In this document: positions 18,502 through 27,227 of the stretch, piece by piece | Layout of the letters: every line of letters starts with the position of its first letter | Numbering within the stretch: position 1 is the stretch's first letter | Source: CBDATB01 sp965199745 | Lineage (GTDB): Bacteria; Bacteroidota; Bacteroidia; Cytophagales; Flammeovirgaceae | DNA length: 64,000 nucleotides | Assembly (NCBI GenBank): GCA_965199745.1 | Contig: CBDATB010000012.1 | Span: 124,001-188,000 of the forward strand | Direction: 5' to 3' | Notes under the pieces: generated by a model | What the model saw: the letters and a program-made list of their open reading frames with translations, nothing else | Told to the model about the DNA's origin: nothing | Databases searched by the model: none | Position numbers and translations under genes: made by a program

Positions 18502-18624
18502 TTTATTAATCCTATTTTAATACATAAGCTGGCAAATGTAATTTTTTTATTTCACGCGACACAAGCTATCGAATAAAAGTTTAAGAAGAGATTACGGTTC
18601 CTTGTTCTTTACCGAATGATAGAT

Positions 18625-19644
18625 CTATAATATGTTTACTTCTGGCACGATAGTTAACTCAAATTTCTCGAACACTTTTTGTTGAATATACTTTGCTAAT
18701 TCCACGACTTCTTTTCCACTGGCCTTGTTGCGATTGATCATGACCAATGCCTGTTTTTCGTAAGTAGCTACCCTGCCTCGTACATACCCCTTTAAACCGC
18801 ATTGCTCAATAAGCCATCCAGCTGGAACTCTTATTTTGCCTGAATCTTGAGGGTAGGAGGGTATATCCTTGAATTTTTCGCGCAACCTGCTAAATTTCTG
18901 TTGTGTTATTTCAGGGTTTTTGAAAAAACTACCGCAGTTGCCAACAACTTTCGGGTCGGGCAGTTTGCTTTGTCTGACCTGAATTACGGCATTACTTACG
19001 TCCCGGATATTAGGGTGGACAATATTATTCTCTTTCAACGTGTTGGCAATAGCACCATAAGTAATATTCAACACAGGTTTTTTACTCAGTTTTATAGTGA
19101 GCGATAAAACAGCCCCTTTTCCTTGAAGTGTTTGTTTGAAAATACTAGAGCGGTAGCGGAAACTACATTGATATTTAGCAAAAACTTTTATTTCTTTTGC
19201 ATGAAAATCATACCATTCTAATCGTTGAAAAACGTCTGCTAAGGCTACTCCGTAAGCCCCGATATTTTGTATGGGTGCTGCTCCCACACTGCCGGGAATG
19301 AGCGAAAGGTTTTCTATGCCTCCCCAGCCTTGCTCTACGCAGTACAGCACAAGTTGATGCCAGTTTTCTCCGCCACCTATTTTGAGTTCTACTTCCGTAT
19401 TGTTCTGTTTGACGATCTGATACCCTTTGATTTCATTTTTGAGTATTAGCCCTTTAAAATCCTGAGTAAATAAAATATTGCTACCATCCCCCAGCACCAA
19501 TTTTGGTAGCTTTTGTAAATGACTAATAGTCAGCACTTTTATTAATTTTTTTACACTACCAAAAGTGCTGAAATACCTAGCTTGTGCAGCAATGCCGAAA
19601 GTATTCAGGCTTTCAAGCGAAGTATTTTCTTTGTATAAGTACAT
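18625..19644 (-). CDS. murB: UDP-N-acetylmuramate dehydrogenase
   Basis: A 339-residue FAD enzyme that reduces UDP-N-acetylenolpyruvylglucosamine to UDP-MurNAc with NADPH in peptidoglycan precursor synthesis. It shows the FAD-binding motifs L-G-D-G-S-N-I-L-F-T near residue 50 and P-G-S-V-G-A-A-P-I-Q-N-I-G-A-Y-G near 115, the catalytic Ser in N-C-G-S-F-F-K-N-P near 238, and the closing catalytic Glu in V-P-E-V-N. The length and the tyrosine-loop region make it an E. coli-type (type I) MurB. It starts on an ATG and lies 35 bp from the degenerate ABC gene, on the same strand and downstream of it. Confidence 0.95.
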   Translation of the reverse strand: MYLYKENTSLESLNTFGIAAQARYFSTFGSVKKLIKVLTISHLQKLPKLVLGDGSNILFTQDFKGLILKNEIKGYQIVKQNNTEVELKIGGGENWHQLVLYCVEQGWGGIENLSLIPGSVGAAPIQNIGAYGVALADVFQRLEWYDFHAKEIKVFAKYQCSFRYRSSIFKQTLQGKGAVLSLTIKLSKKPVLNITYGAIANTLKENNIVHPNIRDVSNAVIQVRQSKLPDPKVVGNCGSFFKNPEITQQKFSRLREKFKDIPSYPQDSGKIRVPAGWLIEQCGLKGYVRGRVATYEKQALVMINRNKASGKEVVELAKYIQQKVFEKFELTIVPEVNIL

Positions 19645-19679
19645 AACTAAAATTGCAGTGTAAAGAGGTTAAGTAACAA

Positions 19680-21440
19680 CTAATACATTGCCTCTATCAA
19701 ACTTCTACCGTAAGCACTTTGTGGCTGATTATAAAAATCTTCTGTGGTACTTGTTTCTTCAATTTTTCCCTCTCGCATCAATACTATTCTATCTGATACA
19801 TATTTGATAATATGCAAATCTTGTGAAATAAATAGATAAGATAACTCATACTTATCTTTGAGCCTTTGCAGCAGGTTCAGTATTGGTGCTTGAGTTCTCA
19901 TATTCAATGACAGTCCGTTCCAGATAATAAGTTTTGGCTTGACAATAAGGGATTTGGCAATACATATTTTTAAGCATTGATCGGCAGAAAATTCATCCGG
20001 AAATAAGTCCAAACAATTGCTGTTCATTTGCACGAGTTCTAGTAGGTTAATACTTATTTTTTTGCGTGTTCTATCGCTGTCTCCTAGGTCGTGTACCTTC
20101 ATAATTTCGTTCATAGAATCGCCAATGCTTCGTTGTGGGTTTAAGTAAGGATAAGATGGGTAGCAAATAACTCGTATATTTTTTTCTTTTTTTCCCCTTG
20201 TCAATTTTTGACCTTCAAAAATAATTTCTCCTTGCTGCGGTTCGACCAAGCTTAACATACTTTGTACTAGCCTGTTGCTTTGCTTAGTTTCCGAATCACT
20301 GATAAGTCCCAGTGTTTCCTTCGCATAAATATCAAAACTAATACTTTCAATCTCCTCAAATGGTCTTGAAACCTTGAAGAATGAAGGTTTTTTCTGCCTT
20401 GCTACACCTAGCTTACTCACCGATAATAGCACTTTTTGCTTCTCTTGTAATATGTTATGTATTTGAGTATTTTCTTTGGTTTGTGCGTATTTTTTGGTAT
20501 TAAAACAAATATTGTTTGTTAGTGATGAATTGCAAGTCATACTGCCTGTGTTGTCGGTTGTAATAAAGTCGCTCATATTTGGTAGTGGTTTTGTCCCGAG
20601 TTCCATTTGCTTGCTGCAAAATAGCAAAGCCTTAGTGTAGGGGTGCTGTGGGTGGAGCAATATTTCTTTGGTATTGCCTTCTTCCATGATATTGCCTTCA
20701 TACATGATAATGACTTTGTCAGCTATCTCTCGAATGAAGCCAATATTTTGGCTTACAAGCAGCATATTTATTTGTTTTTTCTTGAGTCTACAGAATACTT
20801 CTAGCAGCCGTTTTTGTACTTTGATATGTAGCCCTTGCATAGGCTCGTTGGCAATAATCAATGCCGGATTGCCTATGAGTGCAATGGCGATGAGTAACAA
20901 TTTTCGTTCTTCTACCGATATTTGATGTGGGTAAGCACTGAATACTCCTTCCGGCTGATCGAATGATAATTTGCTCAGTAAATCTACAACCCTTTTCTTA
21001 CTTGCTTTTTTGCCTATATTTTCATGAATAGATAGCACTTCGGTTACTTGCTTTCCACAGGTATAAGCTGGATTGAGTACACCTCTGGAGTTTTGAGAGA
21101 TAAAACCTATTTCCTTACCAAGGATTTTTTGCAAGTCTCTCTCTTTTAGATTTTGTAAATTTATTTTGCCCAATAGCTGAGAGTAAAAAAATATATTTCC
21201 TGTCGAGCTATAGCCTGCTCGTGTGTTGAGCAAACCTGAAACCGACAGGGAAAGTACCGACCCACGAGTAGTACTCTCATCGATAATTGCCACTATCTCA
21301 CCTTTTTTTAAGCTAAAACTCATAGGCTCAACAAACGGCTTTACCTCTTTTTGTAAAACACGACTGATAGCTAGCTTTTCAACTCTGAGTACATAGTTTT
21401 GCCTATTTATTTTATGATTCATTGTTGTTGTTTTCTGCAT
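19680..21440 (-). CDS. Tandem ABC-ATPase of the Dpp/Opp/YejF type with all catalytic motifs lost
   Basis: A 586-residue protein with two ABC nucleotide-binding domains (about 15-275 and 335-585) in the order of a DppD-DppF fusion. The fold is recognisable (for example L-N-P-A-Y-T, A-Y-P-H-Q, the oligopeptide-type H-P-Y-T-K-A-L end of domain 1), but the catalytic residues are not. Domain 1: Walker A reads D-E-S-T-T-R-G-S (54-61, Lys to Gly), signature I-S-V-E-E (174-178), Walker B L-I-I-A-N-E-P (Asp to Asn), switch His to Gln at 231. Domain 2: Walker A S-D-S-E-T-K-Q-S (381-388), Q-loop Gln to Tyr at 427, signature F-S-A-D-Q, Walker B L-I-I-W-N-G, switch His to Gln at 540. Only the domain-1 Q-loop glutamine remains. 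No stop or frameshift is seen. It cannot hydrolyse ATP normally. Start could also be 21422. Confidence 0.85.
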   Translation of the reverse strand: MQKTTTMNHKINRQNYVLRVEKLAISRVLQKEVKPFVEPMSFSLKKGEIVAIIDESTTRGSVLSLSVSGLLNTRAGYSSTGNIFFYSQLLGKINLQNLKERDLQKILGKEIGFISQNSRGVLNPAYTCGKQVTEVLSIHENIGKKASKKRVVDLLSKLSFDQPEGVFSAYPHQISVEERKLLLIAIALIGNPALIIANEPMQGLHIKVQKRLLEVFCRLKKKQINMLLVSQNIGFIREIADKVIIMYEGNIMEEGNTKEILLHPQHPYTKALLFCSKQMELGTKPLPNMSDFITTDNTGSMTCNSSLTNNICFNTKKYAQTKENTQIHNILQEKQKVLLSVSKLGVARQKKPSFFKVSRPFEEIESISFDIYAKETLGLISDSETKQSNRLVQSMLSLVEPQQGEIIFEGQKLTRGKKEKNIRVICYPSYPYLNPQRSIGDSMNEIMKVHDLGDSDRTRKKISINLLELVQMNSNCLDLFPDEFSADQCLKICIAKSLIVKPKLIIWNGLSLNMRTQAPILNLLQRLKDKYELSYLFISQDLHIIKYVSDRIVLMREGKIEETSTTEDFYNQPQSAYGRSLIEAMY

Positions 21441-21598
21441 TTTTGAGGTGTATCCTATAAATCGGGATGCTTTATTAAGAGACAAATATATCAGTTTTAT
21501 TATTTTTGAGTAATGTTTTTTGATAATACTGTCGTTCAAACTGCTCCGCAATCATGTATTCGATAGCAGCATGAGGTATATCAAAGAAGAGGTGCTAA

Positions 21599-21698
21599 AG
21601 TAAGAACACCCTTCAATGTAGTAGAAAAGTGATACCGGATAAATTCTAATTTTTTTCATCAAAAGCTATTAGGTTCTAGGTATAAAATTCTACATTTG
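21599..21698 (+). repeat. Duplicated upstream segment, copy 1, ending in a promoter
   Basis: About 100 bp nearly matching 23992-24092 (blocks such as ACACCCTTCAATGTAGTAGA and TATAAAATTCTACATTTG are identical). It ends in TACATTTG (21691-21698), a TAnnTTTG box, with TTA 19 bp upstream. It sits about 155 bp before the first glycosyltransferase. The rest of 21441-21853 holds a minus-strand TATATTTG (21483-21490), a likely promoter box for the degenerate ABC gene, and nothing else I recognise. Confidence 0.8.
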
Positions 21699-21853
21699 TG
21701 CTCTCAGATTGAAGAATTCTTTGTGGCATGACTTGTGCAAAGCTGGCTTCTATTTCTACTAACCCATATCCTTAACATTTTGTATAGTAGAACAAATTTC
21801 ACCCATTTTAATAGGCTGGAGATCTTAGCTTACCCCCAATAGATTAAAAAACA

Positions 21854-22987
21854 ATGGCAAATATTTTCATTAATGGTTTAAACGCGAAGGCAGGAGGCGG
21901 CAAAAGTATACTGAATAATTATCTAAATTTTTTAAAAAACACTGACTTCAAGCATAAGTACTTTGTGCTTACACCTAATAGAAATGAATATAGCCAATAC
22001 TCAAATGATTTTATCTATATCGTTGATATACATAAATATTATAAGAAAAAAATTTTATTACCATTTGTTTACGTATTTGTACTACCATCACTTCTGAAAA
22101 AGCTAAAAGTGAAAAGTTGCTTTAATGTTTCAGACCTCCAAATCATCACCAAAATACCTCAGGTCTTCTTATTTGACTGGTCTTACGCGGTATACCCTGA
22201 AAGTGTCGTCTGGGATCTGATGAGTCTTAAAGATTGGTTCACTAGAAAGGCCAAACTTTATTTTTTCATCAAAAACTTCAATTATATTAGTACCCTAATC
22301 GCTCAAACAGATGTGGTGAAGAAAAGACTAGAAAGCCTTTACAATTTTCAGCATATTAAAGTAATTGCTAATGCAGTACCTTCAGAAAATATAGATGGAG
22401 GTGAGCCATTTGATTTTAATCTACCCGATGGTGTAAAATTACTTTATCTCACGTATTATTACCCACATAAAAATATCGAAATTTTCTTACCTCTAGCACA
22501 AGAGATAAAAAAAAGGAGGTTAGATTACAAGCTCATAACCACAATTGAAGCTGAACAGCATCGAAAAGCAAAACAGTTTCTCAACACGGTTTATAAGCAA
22601 AATTTAGATAGTATTATTATTAATGTGGGAGCAGTACAAATGCAGCATGTCCCCTCACTTTATAAACAATGTAACGCATTGCTAATGCCTACTTTATTGG
22701 AGTCTTTTTCTGCTACTTATATAGAGGCAATGTTTCATAAAATTCCTATTTTCACTAGTAATATTGACTTTGCCAAAGCCTTATGCCTAGAGGCTGCTTT
22801 TTATTTCGACCCTTTTAGTGTGCAATCTATTTTAGATAGTATAGAAAGTGCTTTTAGCAATGAGGCACTTAGAAATACTAAAATAGCAAATGGTACAGAA
22901 GTGCTTAATAATATGCCCAATTGGCATGAAGTATCTAAAAAATATAACGCTTTAATTGATGATTCTTTGCAGGCTAAGCCACATTAG
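21854..22987 (+). CDS. Glycosyltransferase (family 4-like, GT-B)
   Basis: A 377-residue cytoplasmic sugar transferase, first gene of the glycan island. The N-terminus M-A-N-I-F-I-N-G-L with a glycine-rich loop (A-G-G-G-K-S) fits the first Rossmann domain of GT-B enzymes. The second domain has the donor-site pattern A-L-L-M-P-T-L-L-E-S-F-S-A-T-Y-I-E-A-M near residue 275, whose Glu residues usually contact the sugar-nucleotide. A truncated second copy of this gene lies at 25796. Its 5' leader is long (about 155 bp) from the promoter in repeat copy 1. Sugar and linkage unknown. Confidence 0.82.
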   Translation: MANIFINGLNAKAGGGKSILNNYLNFLKNTDFKHKYFVLTPNRNEYSQYSNDFIYIVDIHKYYKKKILLPFVYVFVLPSLLKKLKVKSCFNVSDLQIITKIPQVFLFDWSYAVYPESVVWDLMSLKDWFTRKAKLYFFIKNFNYISTLIAQTDVVKKRLESLYNFQHIKVIANAVPSENIDGGEPFDFNLPDGVKLLYLTYYYPHKNIEIFLPLAQEIKKRRLDYKLITTIEAEQHRKAKQFLNTVYKQNLDSIIINVGAVQMQHVPSLYKQCNALLMPTLLESFSATYIEAMFHKIPIFTSNIDFAKALCLEAAFYFDPFSVQSILDSIESAFSNEALRNTKIANGTEVLNNMPNWHEVSKKYNALIDDSLQAKPH

Positions 22988-23047
22988 TTTGACTTTCGCG
23001 TAAATAATCAGCTAGCAAGCAAACGAATAATGATTTATTCTTTAAAA

Positions 23048-23069
23048 TACCTTTGTGATTTTTATCACA
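23048..23069 (+). promoter_or_regulatory. Promoter box with an overlapping CRP/FNR-like palindrome
   Basis: TACCTTTG (23048-23055) matches TAnnTTTG. Directly overlapping its last bases is TGTGA (23054-23058), 6 bp (TTTTTA), TCACA (23065-23069), the classic CRP-family half-site arrangement. It lies 24 bp before the ATG at 23093, where a bound protein would most likely repress. Reading as an operator is inference. Confidence 0.5.
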
Positions 23070-23092
23070 TTTTTAATTAATATAAAAATACT

Positions 23093-23929
23093 ATGCAAGA
23101 GTTTAGACAAATCGGAGAATTAAACTGGACGTACGATGAGTTAAGAAAATCTATTCCCGAATTTGTAGATCTTTATGAAAAAAGACCTATTAAGAATAAT
23201 CTGGGTGGAATGCGATCTCCGCACATGTTTGCCACGTGGTTTATGCTTAAGAAGCTCGCACCCGAGAACGTAGTAGAAAGTGGGGTATGGAGAGGGCAAG
23301 GAACATGGTTAATAGAAAAAGCACTTCCAGAAGCAAATATTTTTAGTATTGACTTAGACCTATCAAGACGTAGTTATGTGTCAGATAAAGTTCAGTATTT
23401 TAGTAAAGATTTCTCAGAGATTGATTGGTCAATTATTAGGGATAAAAATAACACCATTCTTTTCTTTGATGACCATGTAAATCCACTCTATAGAATTAAA
23501 CAAGCTCAACAAAATGGATTCAAACAGTTGATTTTTGAAGACAATTATCCAATAAAGCATGGTGATTGCTATAGTCTTAAAAAAGCCTTTCAACATGCTG
23601 GTTTTTCTCCTATTTCACTAAGGCATTACCTAAGTATAGTAAAAAATAATCTAATCAGATCTCAAAAAATTAAAACGATTCCTGCCAACTCAGAAGATTC
23701 CAAGTATTTAAAGTCGGTATTAGAAATTTATTATGAATTTCCACCTGTATTTAAGAAAGAGACAACACGTTGGAATGATGCATGGGAAGACAATTTCTAT
23801 CCAACACCAGAACCCTTATTTTTAGACCTTGAAGATGACTATTTGAAAATCCTTTACGAAGAAGCAATTTTCTATACATGGATATGTTATGCTAGACTGA
23901 AATTACTTTTGCCGCAGATGTGTTCTTGA
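23093..23929 (+). CDS. Methyltransferase-like protein of the glycan island
   Basis: A 278-residue protein. After an N-terminal helical region, V-V-E-S-G-V-W-R-G-Q-G-T near residue 61 looks like the SAM-binding glycine motif of class I methyltransferases of the CmcI/rhamnosyl-O-methyltransferase sort, followed by I-F-S-I-D-L-D (acidic residue that would bind the ribose) and L-F-F-D-D-H near 124. F-E-D-N-Y near 150 could hold a metal. The C-terminal 100 residues are unassigned. It stands between two glycosyltransferases and has its own promoter, so it may modify a sugar of the surface polymer. Family assignment is tentative. Confidence 0.5.
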   Translation: MQEFRQIGELNWTYDELRKSIPEFVDLYEKRPIKNNLGGMRSPHMFATWFMLKKLAPENVVESGVWRGQGTWLIEKALPEANIFSIDLDLSRRSYVSDKVQYFSKDFSEIDWSIIRDKNNTILFFDDHVNPLYRIKQAQQNGFKQLIFEDNYPIKHGDCYSLKKAFQHAGFSPISLRHYLSIVKNNLIRSQKIKTIPANSEDSKYLKSVLEIYYEFPPVFKKETTRWNDAWEDNFYPTPEPLFLDLEDDYLKILYEEAIFYTWICYARLKLLLPQMCS

Positions 23930-23991
23930 GGCAGACAAGTGTTAATCGTAGATTGGGTTTAAAACTATTTGATGATATGTATACATTTTAG

Positions 23992-24092
23992 AGTAAAAAC
24001 ACCCTTCAATGTAGTAGAAAAGTGACACCATATAAATCCTAATTTTTTTTGAGCAAAGGCTATTGGGTTTTAAGTATAAAATTCTACATTTG
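23992..24092 (+). repeat. Duplicated upstream segment, copy 2, ending in a promoter
   Basis: Second copy of 21599-21698. It ends in TACATTTG (24085-24092) with TTG at 24063-24065, 19 bp apart: a better promoter than copy 1. It lies about 50 bp before the second glycosyltransferase, so the same promoter cassette drives two genes of the island. Confidence 0.8.
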
Positions 24093-24145
24093 CATCCCTA
24101 ATCAAGTCGGGAGTTACTCTAAATAATATTATGCGACTACGTCAT

Positions 24146-25189
24146 ATGGTTGTAAAAAAAATACTTATAGTACAAAGTTTTATTCCACACTACAGAAAGC
24201 CTTTATTTAATCAACTGAGTAAGTATTACGATGTAACAGTACTGCACTCAGGAGAGAAAACTGTACAGCAAAACGATAACTACAAAGAAATAATTACTAA
24301 AAAAATTAAGATAGGTATATTTATTTATCAGTATGCAGTTTTAAGAAATGTAAAATCTTCTATATATCATGCCGTTATTGTTATGTCTGACCTGCACTGG
24401 ATAAATAATATTTTAGCAGTATATTTTCGTAGTCCACAGACCAAGTTTATTTGGTTTGGCACTTGGCCTACTGCAAATACGATAGCTAATAAAATAAAAA
24501 TACATTTAACTAATTTCAACTCTCTGACTATAGTTTACACTGAAGGTGTCAAGGCAAGCCTTATAAAATTGGGTGCAAGACCTGAAAATCTTTTTGTAGC
24601 AAATAATACTTTTTATATTGAAAACCGTCAAAAATGCTATGAAAACCCCAAAAAAAATAAAATACTATTTGTTGGTAGCCTACATGCCAGAAAGGAAAAT
24701 AATATACTAATCGAGGCTTTTCATGCAATTAAACGTAAACTGCCCGAGGATATTTGTTTGATTATTATAGGAAATGGTGCTGAAAAAGATAATTTAATAA
24801 ATCTTACTCATAAACTCAAACTGAACAAGCGCATTAGCTTTGTGGATGAACTTACAGATACAGATAAACTACTGGGATTTTATAAGGAGGCTATCTTATC
24901 TGTCTCTTATGGACAGTCCGGACTATTTGTACTTCAAAGCTTTGGATATGGTATCCCTTTTCTAACGAGAAGAAATGCCCTTGGCGTTGAGAAACACAAT
25001 ATAATAGAGAGTGAAAACGGTCTCTTTTGCGATGATAATATTCATTCGCTACAAGAAAAACTATTGAAGGTATGTACAGATGTGAAGTATGCAAGAGATA
25101 TGGGTAAAAATGCTTATGATTACTATACTAAATTCTGCACTATGCCAAATATGGTTCAGGGTTTTATTAATGCTTTAGCATATAAATAG
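24146..25189 (+). CDS. Glycosyltransferase family 4-type
   Basis: A 347-residue GT-B glycosyltransferase. The N-terminal domain has the acceptor-side motif S-F-I-P-H-Y-R-K-P-L-F-N near residue 11; the C-terminal domain has the usual K-I-L-F-V-G-S-L near 172, I-G-N-G-A-E-K-D-N-L near 210 and a donor-site loop near 250 (S-Y-G-Q-S-G-L-F-V-L-Q-S-F-G). The usual first Glu of the E-x7-E motif is replaced by Gln/Gly-rich sequence here, which is tolerated in related enzymes. ATG at 24146 (M-V-V-K-K-I-L-I) gives the family start; an in-frame ATG at 24131 would add five residues. It is transcribed from repeat copy 2. Confidence 0.8.
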   Translation: MVVKKILIVQSFIPHYRKPLFNQLSKYYDVTVLHSGEKTVQQNDNYKEIITKKIKIGIFIYQYAVLRNVKSSIYHAVIVMSDLHWINNILAVYFRSPQTKFIWFGTWPTANTIANKIKIHLTNFNSLTIVYTEGVKASLIKLGARPENLFVANNTFYIENRQKCYENPKKNKILFVGSLHARKENNILIEAFHAIKRKLPEDICLIIIGNGAEKDNLINLTHKLKLNKRISFVDELTDTDKLLGFYKEAILSVSYGQSGLFVLQSFGYGIPFLTRRNALGVEKHNIIESENGLFCDDNIHSLQEKLLKVCTDVKYARDMGKNAYDYYTKFCTMPNMVQGFINALAYK

Positions 25190-25194
25190 CACAT

Positions 25195-25794
25195 GATGTT
25201 GCCCAAGCAGCACACATCCCTAAGAAAGTTTCTCAAAGAGAATTATGTAAATTAAGAAGAATTAACCACTGGAAACCCAAAGCAGCAAAGTTCAAGCACT
25301 TGATAAGCATAGGAACAGAATGTGGGGGGTGGGTAATCGTAAATAATTTTTTAACAAAAGACTCAATTGTATATTTAGCTGCAGCAGATATATCTTTCGA
25401 TATGGGTATGACCGAAAATTTTGGTAGCCATGTACACATATTTGATCAAACACCAAAAGCCACTCCATTGTGAACCTACAAAAAATTAAAGATTTTTTCA
25501 TAGCAAAAGCGGATAGACTTTCTAATATCATGAAGCAGTTAGGTCATAAACAAATTGACTTGCTCGAGCTGGACATTGAGGGTGCAAAAATATAGGGTCA
25601 TTGAAAGTATCTTAAACCTCATATCCTATGTGTTGAATAGGATTAAACATATTTTCCTCTTGATAAAAAATACCAAGAACGGATTAGACAGTCAGTCATG
25701 CAACTTATTAATTATAAATACAAAGCTGTTAGTGTTGCCCCATACTATAACTATACTTTTACTTTGGATAAAACCCACAATAAACCACCTGAAT
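25195..25794 (+). pseudogene. Remnant of an FkbM-type methyltransferase gene
   Basis: No single frame is open, but pieces in different frames line up as one FkbM-like protein: L-R-K-F-L-K-E near 25218, G-T-E-C-G-G-W near 25315, D-I-S-F-D-M-G-M-T-E-N-F-G near 25390, then H-I-F-D-Q-T-P-K-A-T near 25437 ending at a stop, I-D-L-L-E-L-D-I-E-G-A near 25553 followed by a frame break, V-I-E-S-I-L near 25597, and Y-K-A-V-S-V-A-P-Y-Y-N-Y-T-F near 25717. Several frameshifts and stops separate them. It is a dead methyltransferase gene of the glycan island. Confidence 0.7.
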
Positions 25795-25795
25795 A

Positions 25796-26069
25796 ATGGC
25801 AAATATTTTCATTAATGGTTTTAAATGCGAAGGCAGGAGGAGGCAGTAATATTGACTTTGCCAAAGTCGTATGCCTAGAGTCTGCTTTTTATTTCGACCC
25901 TTTTAGTGTGCAATCTATTTTAGATAGTATAGAAAGTGCTTTTAGCAATGAGGCACTTAGAAATGCTAAAATAGCAAATGGTACGGAAGTGCTTAATAAT
26001 ATGTCCAATTGGCATGAAGTATCTAAAAAATATAACGCTTTAATTGAGGGGTATGTAAAAACACATTGA
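25796..26069 (+). pseudogene. Internally deleted second copy of the glycosyltransferase at 21854
   Basis: The first about 48 bp (from ATG at 25796) match the start of the gene at 21854, with one extra T that breaks the frame. At about 25844-25846 the sequence jumps to what is position 22757 of the intact gene and then matches about 200 bp at roughly 97 percent, until about 26047 where the ends diverge. About 855 bp are missing. A 84-codon frame (25815-26069) crosses the join but cannot make a working enzyme. Confidence 0.85.
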
Positions 26070-26090
26070 GTATAAAATATCTATTTTTAC

Positions 26091-27227
26091 ATGGTTAAGA
26101 ACACACGCCAAATTTGTAGCAACTGTGTCATGGACACTACCGATTCTAAAATAGTCTTTGATGCAAAAGGAGTTTGTGATCACTGTAATGACTTTTATGA
26201 CAATATTTTGCCTGACTGGCACACCGATGAAAAAGGGAAAAAAACTCTAGATAAAATAGTGTCTAAAATAAAAAAGCATGGTGAACGAAAAGATTTTGAT
26301 TGCATTATAGGTATGAGTGGGGGAGTAGATAGTTCTTACCTGGTTTACTTGACAAAAAAACTTGGATTGAGGCCATTAGTTTTTCACGTAGATGCTGGCT
26401 GGAATTCACAACAAGCTGTGAATAATATAGAAGTACTCGTAGATAAGCTAAACTTCGATCTGTATACTGAGGTGATAGATTGGGAAGAAATGAAAGACCT
26501 GCAATTAGCATTTTTCAAATCTGGTGTCCCTCACATTGATGTGCCACAAGATCATGCATTTTTTGCCACTATGTATAATTTTGCAGAAAAACATCGAATA
26601 AAATATATTCTTACAGGTGCTAATTACTCCACAGAGTGCATCCGCAACCCTATAGAATGGATGTACTATCAGTCTGATTTAATTCAACTGACAGATATTC
26701 ACAATAAGTTTGGTAAGCGTCCACTGAAGAGATTTCCCACCACCAGTATTTTGAGACACAAAGTCTACTTAAAGTATATAAAAAGCATTCAGGTAGTAAC
26801 CCCCCTGAATTATATCCCTTATAATAAAAAAGAAGCTATCGATCTGCTTACCGAGAAATTTGCTTGGCAATCTTATCCACAGAAGCACTTCGAATCGCGT
26901 TTTACTTGTTTTTATGAGGGGTACTGGCTAGCTAAAAAGTTTGGATACGATACTAGAAAAATACAATATTCTAGCCTAATTTTGACTAATCAAATGACTA
27001 GAAAGGAAGCCTTAGAAAAATTATCGAAGCCCGCTTATAACCAAGAAACCGTTGCACGAGATTTTGAATATATCGCTACAAAACTCGGCATATCGGTGCT
27101 AGAATTGCAGGGTTATTTTAATGTACCTAATAAAACCTATAAAGACTACAAATCGCAGGAAAATCTATATAAATTAGGTGCAAAGGTGATGAAGTTTTTG
27201 GGGTTGGTCGCAGGAGGAAAAAGATGA
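26091..27227 (+). CDS. N-acetyl sugar amidotransferase (WbpG/PseA/LegX-like)
   Basis: A 378-residue PP-loop ATPase that, with ammonia from a HisH/HisF pair, turns an acetamido group on a nucleotide sugar or glycan precursor into an acetamidino group. The N-terminus has the Cys pairs C-S-N-C and C-D-H-C (residues about 9-35) that bind zinc or iron, and the ATP-binding S-G-G-V-D-S-S is near residue 76. G-A-N-Y-S-T-E-C near 175 is also family-typical. It overlaps hisH by 4 bp (ATGA), and the trio matches wbpG-hisH2-hisF2 of Pseudomonas O-antigen clusters. This marks the polymer as carrying an amidino sugar (inference). Confidence 0.9.
   Translation: MVKNTRQICSNCVMDTTDSKIVFDAKGVCDHCNDFYDNILPDWHTDEKGKKTLDKIVSKIKKHGERKDFDCIIGMSGGVDSSYLVYLTKKLGLRPLVFHVDAGWNSQQAVNNIEVLVDKLNFDLYTEVIDWEEMKDLQLAFFKSGVPHIDVPQDHAFFATMYNFAEKHRIKYILTGANYSTECIRNPIEWMYYQSDLIQLTDIHNKFGKRPLKRFPTTSILRHKVYLKYIKSIQVVTPLNYIPYNKKEAIDLLTEKFAWQSYPQKHFESRFTCFYEGYWLAKKFGYDTRKIQYSSLILTNQMTRKEALEKLSKPAYNQETVARDFEYIATKLGISVLELQGYFNVPNKTYKDYKSQENLYKLGAKVMKFLGLVAGGKR

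Noticed and set aside
24131..24145. ATG at 24131 as start of the second glycosyltransferase
   Set aside because: Adds five residues not seen at family N-termini; ATG 24146 puts the first beta strand at the usual distance.
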